Source of the DNA: Bifidobacteriaceae bacterium | GTDB lineage: Bacteria; Actinomycetota; Actinomycetes; Actinomycetales; WQXJ01 | NCBI GenBank assembly: GCA_031281585.1 | Contig: JAITFE010000087.1 | Coordinates: 1 to 56,643, forward strand | Direction of reading: 5' to 3' | Length of the DNA stretch: 56,643 nt | In this document: positions 51,807 to 56,643 of the stretch, piece after piece | Layout of the letters: each line of letters begins with the position of its first letter | Numbering within the stretch: position 1 is the first letter of the stretch | Notes under the pieces: model-generated | The model's input: only the letters and a program-made list of their open reading frames with translations | Told to the model about the DNA's origin: nothing | Databases searched by the model: none | Translations under genes and position numbers: made by a program

Positions 51807-54800
51807 TCAGAGGTGCGGCCGGATGACCAGGCGCGTCAGGCCGAGCCGCTCGTAGATCTCGTCCCATTCATCCTTGGGTTGGTCGGGAGGCGCGGCGTGG
51901 CAGGTGACCGGGCCGGCGTCACTGTGCGCGAGAACCGTTTCGGGGGTGAAGGAAGTGGTCGGCGTTGTGGCCAACACCGGCGCGGTCGAGAAAGTTGGCA
52001 GCTCCGGCTCCGCCGCCACGTCAGCATCAGCCGGCCAGTCCGCGTCGTCGAACTCCTCCGCGGAAACGGGGACGGTACCGTTTTCGGCCGCCGAATCAAC
52101 GGCGAAATGCGCGGGCGGCTCCTCGGCGAAAACGGGGACGGTACCAGTTTCCGCGGCGGCGTCAACCGCGCCCGGCGGGAAAGGCCCTTCCAAGTAAATA
52201 GGTACCGTCCCCGTTTCCGGCGGGAAAGGCCCCTCCAGGGAAATAGGTACCGTCCCCGTTTCCGTCCCCGTTTCCGGGTCGGCCTCGGCCGCGGGCGGTG
52301 GGGCTTGGTGGGCCAGCGCGGCCTCGCGGGCGCGCAGGCGGTCTTGGCGGCGCGCCTCCAGGCGCGCCGCGCGGCGCGCCTCGCGCCGGTCATGCGCGCG
52401 CGCCTCAAACCGGTAGAGGACCGGCACCACCAACAGGGTCAAAGCCGTCGAAGTGACCAGGCCGCCTATGACGACCAGCGCCAACGGCTTCGAGATGAAC
52501 GAGCCGCCGCCGCCCGTGACCCCCAACGCCATCGGAATCAGCGCGAACACCGTCGCGGCGGCGGTCATAAGCACCGGTCGGCACCGCTTGCGCGTCCCCT
52601 CCTCGATCGATTCGTCCAAAGGCCGTCCCGCCCGGCGGTATTGATTGATGAGGTCGATCAACACAATCGCGTTCGAAACCACTATCCCGACCAGCAACAG
52701 CAATCCGATGAACGCCGGCACGCCCAACGGCGTGCCGGTCAACACCAGCGCCAACAGCGCGCCCGTCGCGGCGAACGGGATCGCGATCAACAAGATGAAA
52801 GGCTGAACCAGGGACCCGAAGGTCGCCACCATGATGATGAACACGATCAAGATCGCGACCATCAGCACGGCCGCCAGGTCGGCGAAGGCTTGGTTCATCT
52901 CCGCCGCCACGCCGCCGACTTCCACCGTGGCGCCCTCGGGAAGGTCCAAACCATCAAGAGCGGAAGCCAGGCCGCCCGTCAGCAAACCCAGGTCGTCGCT
53001 TTGAGGGGTGACGGAGATGGTCGCCGACCTTTCCCCGTCCATCCGGCTGAGCGACACAGGCCGGTCGCCCACCTCGACCGCCGCGATGTCCTCCACAGTC
53101 ACATCGCCTTCGGGGCCGGTGAACAGCGGCAGCCGGCGCAACTCGTCCACGTCTGCGGCCGCCTCGCCCAGCGACACCAGCACCGGCACCTCGTCCTGCC
53201 CCTCGGTCTCCAGGTTTCCGATCTGGGTCGGCACCATTAGCCCGTGCATCAGGGCCTGCGCCTGGGTTTCCGTCAAACCGTGATCCAGCGCCTTGGCCCG
53301 GTCCACCGCCACCCGCACCCGTGGCCGCTTGTCGGCCAGATTGTTGACCACGTCGATCGCGCCGGGCGTGTCTTTCGCGGCCCGCTCGACCTGATCCGCC
53401 GCCTCCAGCAGGGTCTCGGTGCTGGTCGCCCGGACAATCAGGTCGACGGTGGTGGAGATCAACATTGACGACTCGCTGGAACTGACCGAGGTCTGCCCAA
53501 CCGAATCCCCGGAGGAGTCCGCAAGCGCCCGGCGGACGCGCTCCACCACGGCCGAGGTGACGGCATCGGGCTCCACGGTGACGTAATAAACGGCCTGCGG
53601 CTGGGCGGTGAAACTGATGGCGCGCACCGCGCCGCCGCCCACCCGGACCATGACGGACCCCACCCCGTCGACCTGGGCGAGCGCGTCCTCGGTCAGGCGG
53701 GCCTGCGCGTCCTCCGTGGCCAGCGAGGTGCCGGCGTGGAACGTCTGGTTGACGGTGATCGTGTTGCCGCCGATGTCGCCCAAGAAGTTGGTCTCCAATG
53801 TGGGGACCAACGCCACCGTGCCGCCAAGCACCGCGACGGCCGCTCCAAGCGTGATCACCGGATGACGCAAGACAGTTCGCAAGGACGGAATGTAGAGGCG
53901 CTGCCAGAAGCCCTTTCGCTCGCGCTCCTCGGCCTCCCGCCGCTGGACGGCCTGGTCCTCGGCGTCGATCGAGACGGGCGCCTTGACGAACCAGTAGGCC
54001 AGCACCGGCACTATGGTCAACGCCACCAGCAGCGACGCGCCCAAGGCGATCGCCACCGTGGGGCCGAACGGCCGGAAAAGCTCGCCCACCATCCCCCCGA
54101 TGAAGACCATCGGCGCGAACACGGCCGCCGTGCAGAAAGTCGAACTGGCGACCGCGCCGGCGACCTCCCTGACCGCGCCGACAATCGCTTTTCGCTTCTC
54201 CTCGCCGTAGCCCAGGTGCCGTTTGATGTTTTCGATCACGACGATCGAGTCATCCACCACCCGGCCGATCGCCAGAGTGATGGCGGCCAGCGTCAACACG
54301 TTCAGAGTTTCGCCCGTCCAACGCAGCCCGATGAACGCCATCAGCAGCGACAACGGGATCGAGACGGCGGACACCAAAGTCGCCCTGACCGACCGCAGGA
54401 ACAGGAGGATCACGACCACCGCGAAAACCAAACCCAAGATGCCCTCGTCGACCAAGCCGTTGATCGAATCCTCGATGAACGGCGCCTGGTCGAAGACGGC
54501 CTCGGTCTCAATGCCCTCTTCCTCGAACACCCCGGAAAGCTCCGCCAGGGTTTCGTGGACCGCCCGCGAAACATCCACGGTGTTTCCCTGAGGCGTCTTC
54601 GTCACCAGCACAGAGACGGCGGTCTGGCCGTTCAGCCGCGACAGCGAGTCCATTTGCGCGGTGGCGAGTTCCACGTCCGCCACGTCCGCCAAGGTGAGGG
54701 TTTCGCCATCCGGCAGCTTCGCCAACGGCAGTTGCCTCAACTCCTCGACGCTGGCGATGGACTGGCCGGTCTGCACGGTCATCGAGAGGGGTCCCTGGAC

Positions 54801-55451
54801 CACTTCGCCGGCCGAGGCGGCCAAACCGTTGTCGACCAGGATTGACTTGACCTTGTCGAGGGGGACCCCCTTGCCGATCAGGTCGTCAGTTCGGGGTGTG
54901 ATCACAACCTCGTCTTGGGCCATTCCCACCACGGTGACGGTGCGAACGTTTTCGAGGCGCGACAGCCGAGGCTCCAAAACCTCTTCCACCATGTGCTCAA
55001 GGGTGGCGCGGTCGCCCGCTTTGACCGCCAGGTTGACCACCGGCAGGTCCTCCATGGAGCCGGTCATCACGGTCACGTCCACCCCGTCGGGGAGCAGCCG
55101 GTTGACCCGCGTCATGGCGGTTGACAGCTTTTCGGTGACCGCGTCGATGTTAGTGCCGTAACTGAATTCGACCGTGGCGTAGAGCGCCGAGTTGACCGAT
55201 GTTGTGACCACGGATTCGACGCCCGGCACCGATTCGATGGCGCCTTCGATCGGGTCCGCCAGCTGTTGTTCCACCAAGTCGGCCGAGGTCGCCTCCTTGG
55301 TCGCCGTGATCAGCGCCATGGGCAACTCCACGGACGGGATCATCTCCTGCTTGAGGCTCCTGATGGAGAGGATGCCGCCGAGCAGGATCGCAAGCGAAAC
55401 GAGCGCCACAACGGCGCGGTTCCGCATCGATAGCTCAGTCAACCGTGACAC
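51807..55451 (-). CDS. RND-superfamily efflux transporter (AcrB/HAE1-like)
   Basis: The protein is about 1,214 aa, with the 12-helix RND layout: helix 1 (AVVALVSLAILLGGILS), a large periplasmic-type loop, helices 2-6 including IGRVVDDSIVVIENI (the proton-relay DD of AcrB-type pumps), a second loop, and helices 7-12 with GIVVSNAIVLIDLIN. It exports drugs or lipids using the proton gradient. The GTG at 55449-55451 is chosen because GAGGAG lies 5 bases upstream. The C-terminal ~150 residues are acidic and disordered, with ETGTVP and ENGTVP units translated from GGTACCGTCCCC repeats. No membrane-fusion partner is adjacent. Confidence 0.93.
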   Translation of the reverse strand: MSRLTELSMRNRAVVALVSLAILLGGILSIRSLKQEMIPSVELPMALITATKEATSADLVEQQLADPIEGAIESVPGVESVVTTSVNSALYATVEFSYGTNIDAVTEKLSTAMTRVNRLLPDGVDVTVMTGSMEDLPVVNLAVKAGDRATLEHMVEEVLEPRLSRLENVRTVTVVGMAQDEVVITPRTDDLIGKGVPLDKVKSILVDNGLAASAGEVVQGPLSMTVQTGQSIASVEELRQLPLAKLPDGETLTLADVADVELATAQMDSLSRLNGQTAVSVLVTKTPQGNTVDVSRAVHETLAELSGVFEEEGIETEAVFDQAPFIEDSINGLVDEGILGLVFAVVVILLFLRSVRATLVSAVSIPLSLLMAFIGLRWTGETLNVLTLAAITLAIGRVVDDSIVVIENIKRHLGYGEEKRKAIVGAVREVAGAVASSTFCTAAVFAPMVFIGGMVGELFRPFGPTVAIALGASLLVALTIVPVLAYWFVKAPVSIDAEDQAVQRREAEERERKGFWQRLYIPSLRTVLRHPVITLGAAVAVLGGTVALVPTLETNFLGDIGGNTITVNQTFHAGTSLATEDAQARLTEDALAQVDGVGSVMVRVGGGAVRAISFTAQPQAVYYVTVEPDAVTSAVVERVRRALADSSGDSVGQTSVSSSESSMLISTTVDLIVRATSTETLLEAADQVERAAKDTPGAIDVVNNLADKRPRVRVAVDRAKALDHGLTETQAQALMHGLMVPTQIGNLETEGQDEVPVLVSLGEAAADVDELRRLPLFTGPEGDVTVEDIAAVEVGDRPVSLSRMDGERSATISVTPQSDDLGLLTGGLASALDGLDLPEGATVEVGGVAAEMNQAFADLAAVLMVAILIVFIIMVATFGSLVQPFILLIAIPFAATGALLALVLTGTPLGVPAFIGLLLLVGIVVSNAIVLIDLINQYRRAGRPLDESIEEGTRKRCRPVLMTAAATVFALIPMALGVTGGGGSFISKPLALVVIGGLVTSTALTLLVVPVLYRFEARAHDRREARRAARLEARRQDRLRAREAALAHQAPPPAAEADPETGTETGTVPISLEGPFPPETGTVPIYLEGPFPPGAVDAAAETGTVPVFAEEPPAHFAVDSAAENGTVPVSAEEFDDADWPADADVAAEPELPTFSTAPVLATTPTTSFTPETVLAHSDAGPVTCHAAPPDQPKDEWDEIYERLGLTRLVIRPHL
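52064..52275. repeat. Cluster of four-plus GGTACCGTCCCC repeats inside the RND gene tail
   Basis: Copies at 52064-52079 and 52130-52145 are in one orientation; copies at 52201-52216 and 52246-52261 are in the other, plus a partial CGTCCCCGTTTCC at 52263-52275. The last two full copies belong to a 45-bp tandem duplication beginning GGCGGGAAAGGCCC. All are in frame and encode TGTVP(I/V). Confidence 0.85.
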
Positions 55452-55708
55452 GTCAACTCCTCGGGGCAAGGGAGAGAATCATGTAAGACTAGCCTGGTTT
55501 TCTTCGGCCATCGCACGTTAATGGCCGTTACCCCGCCCGCCTTCAATGATAATTGGTCCACGCCAACGGCAGGAAAGGAGTCCCGCAGGCCCAGGGTCTT
55601 GGCTTGGTCTGGTCGGTGACCCGCCTGTCGGATGCGGCCGTGACTGCGATTTGGGAGACTGGTCGCAGATTACCCAGCATCCTCGAGCCGAAACGTTCAG
55701 GAGACCCC

Positions 55709-56293
55709 ATGTTGCCCGCCGTCCTGCCGGCCCCGGCCAGTCCGGTGACGGTGCCGCGCCTGCTGCGCGGCCGGATGCTGGTGCTGGACGATCACGAGAA
55801 TCTGTGCGGCGGCCCGGACGCCCCGGCGGTCGTGTCCTGGGCTGTGTGGGAGGCGCTGACCAGCGCGTTGGCGGTCACCCCGGAGGACAATGTGCTCCTC
55901 GGCCTGTCGGACTTCGGGGCCAAGAACTTCATGGGGTCGCTGCCGGTCAACCGCGTGCGGTTGCGGGTTGGCCGGGGCCCCGACGGCGCCGATAACGCCA
56001 TCATCGACTCGGTCGACCCGCAGCACGTGGCCGAGAGATTCGACAGCGTGGTCATCGCCTCCGGCGACCACATCTTCGCCACGTTGGCGTGGCGGCTGCG
56101 CGACCTGGGGATGCTGGTCTGCAATGTCACAACCAGCGCCGCCGGGGTGTCGCGAGCGCTCGTCCAGGCGTGCCAGTGCCACGCCCGCCTGCGGATCAAC
56201 GTCCGCGACAAGGGCCTGCTCGAGCGCCTCGCCGCCTCGGGGGTGCCAACCCATGGCTACGAGGGGCAGTGGATAGTCCGTAACTTCGGGTAG
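55709..56293 (+). CDS. NYN-domain-like protein
   Basis: The 194-aa protein has an N-terminal Asp in RMLVLDDHENLCGG, GLSDFGAKNFM, a mid Asp segment (ADNAIIDSVDPQHVAERFDSVVIASGDHIF) and the ending LRDLGMLVCNVTTSAAGVSRALVQACQCHARL. This is the acidic-residue spacing of NYN/PIN-like (Limkain-type) ribonucleases. The ATG has CAGGAGA upstream. Target and role are unknown. The RND gene diverges from it across a 257-bp spacer in which I see nothing further. Confidence 0.65.
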   Translation: MLPAVLPAPASPVTVPRLLRGRMLVLDDHENLCGGPDAPAVVSWAVWEALTSALAVTPEDNVLLGLSDFGAKNFMGSLPVNRVRLRVGRGPDGADNAIIDSVDPQHVAERFDSVVIASGDHIFATLAWRLRDLGMLVCNVTTSAAGVSRALVQACQCHARLRINVRDKGLLERLAASGVPTHGYEGQWIVRNFG

Positions 56294-56324
56294 CGGGTCT
56301 GGGCGCTGAAACGGGCTTGGCGGC

Positions 56325-56373
56325 ACGGCATCGTACCTGGTCCAAGACCTAAGAGCGGCCTGCCCGATGCCGT
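56325..56373 (+). terminator. Inverted pair of ACGGCATCG/CGATGCCGT after the NYN gene
   Basis: ACGGCATCG (56325-56333) and CGATGCCGT (56365-56373) can pair over a 31-base loop, about 30 bp after the stop. As at 27330-27358, the dispersed motif occurs as an inverted pair at a gene end. Confidence 0.4.
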
Positions 56374-56458
56374 TTGGCCGGTTTTCGCCCCCGCCGCGCC
56401 TTTACGTAACAGTCAAGTAGGAGCCTGCGAAATGGTCATGTTGGGCCTTGCGAAACGG

Positions 56459-56464
56459 TAAAAT
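56459..56464 (+). promoter_or_regulatory. TAAAAT -10 box placing transcription start at the next GTG
   Basis: TAAAAT lies 7 bases before the GTG of the ATPase gene, so the transcript would begin on the start codon (leaderless, frequent in actinobacteria). No clear -35 or Shine-Dalgarno is visible. Confidence 0.35.
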
Positions 56465-56470
56465 CGCGGG

Positions 56471-56643
56471 GTGCGGGATTATCAACGGCGGGTGATCGAC
56501 GACGAGCTGGACGAATTCCAGCCAAGGTTGGCGGCCACCCACATCTACGGCGCCAAGGGGGTCGGGAAGACGGCGACGGCGCTGCAGCGGTCGGCCAGCG
56601 TGATCAGCTTCGACCAAGTGCGGGACCGCGAACTGTTCCAGGC
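56471..56643 (+). CDS. AAA ATPase (DUF4143-type), partial
   Basis: The frame from GTG reads VRDYQRRVIDDELDEFQPRL, then the P-loop HIYGAKGVGKTATALQRS, and runs off the window at 58 codons. The short N-terminus, KGVGKTATA and VISFDQVRDRELFQ match AAA/DUF4143 ATPases of unknown target. It is probably leaderless. Confidence 0.7.
   Translation, partial: MRDYQRRVIDDELDEFQPRLAATHIYGAKGVGKTATALQRSASVISFDQVRDRELFQ

Overview
The window comes from a high-G+C Actinobacterium (actinomycete). The evidence is the strong G/C third-position bias, many GTG starts, 4-bp ATGA/GTGA gene overlaps, a PadR-inositol-phosphate-synthase pair, a DUF5926-type gene, a sortase-anchored LPRTG surface protein and the overall gene content. 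I cannot name the genus from sequence alone.

Left third (about 1-19.7 kb): a membrane-bound, Tat-exported group-1-type [NiFe] hydrogenase locus. Structural genes run on the minus strand: small subunit with Tat signal, large subunit, b-type cytochrome and maturation protease (18378 down to 13587), preceded by a nickel-transporter NikM-NikN fusion. Maturation genes are dispersed: hypF, hypA-hypB fused by context to tatB-tatA-tatC, hypC with a hydrogenase-large-subunit-like protein (HupK/HoxV-like scaffold candidate), and a second hypA. hypD and hypE are not in the window. Toxin-antitoxin (TA) modules are scattered between these genes: HicAB-like, two PIN modules and a GNAT/DUF1778 module. The GNAT/DUF1778 module sits between two ~294-bp direct repeats that duplicate the hypA/scaffold divergent start region. 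The cytochrome subunit has an N-terminal extension that looks like the nucleotide-binding domain of a P-type ATPase.

Middle (19.8-39.3 kb): ordinary actinobacterial chromosome. It holds tRNA-Gly, a SRAP/YedK-type protein, a Pro/Ala-rich membrane protein, an FAH-family hydrolase, a HAD phosphatase, serS, a diacylglycerol-kinase-family gene, pheA, a large membrane protein, a GT2 glycosyltransferase, DUF5926, padR-ino1, a catalytically degenerate HsdR-like protein, MauE plus two membrane-anchored DsbA-like proteins, and tRNA-Thr.

Island (39.31-46.86 kb): a ~7.5-kb element bounded by a 30-bp exact repeat of the tRNA-Thr 3' end. It carries a three-gene candidate defence or modification module (Rossmann methyltransferase-like protein, MORC/MutL-like GHKL ATPase, divergent 5-methylcytosine DNA methyltransferase), a decayed tyrosine integrase interrupted by a group II intron whose own protein is frameshifted, and IS-like terminal repeats.

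Right end (46.9-56.6 kb): a MerR-HTH/DUF433 antitoxin with a broken toxin, a vWA/LPRTG surface protein, an RND exporter whose tail is built from a dispersed GGTACCGTCCCC repeat, a NYN-domain-like protein and the start of an AAA ATPase gene. Two dispersed short motifs (GGTACCGTCCCCGTTT and CGATGCCGTCCG) recur between and inside genes across the whole window.
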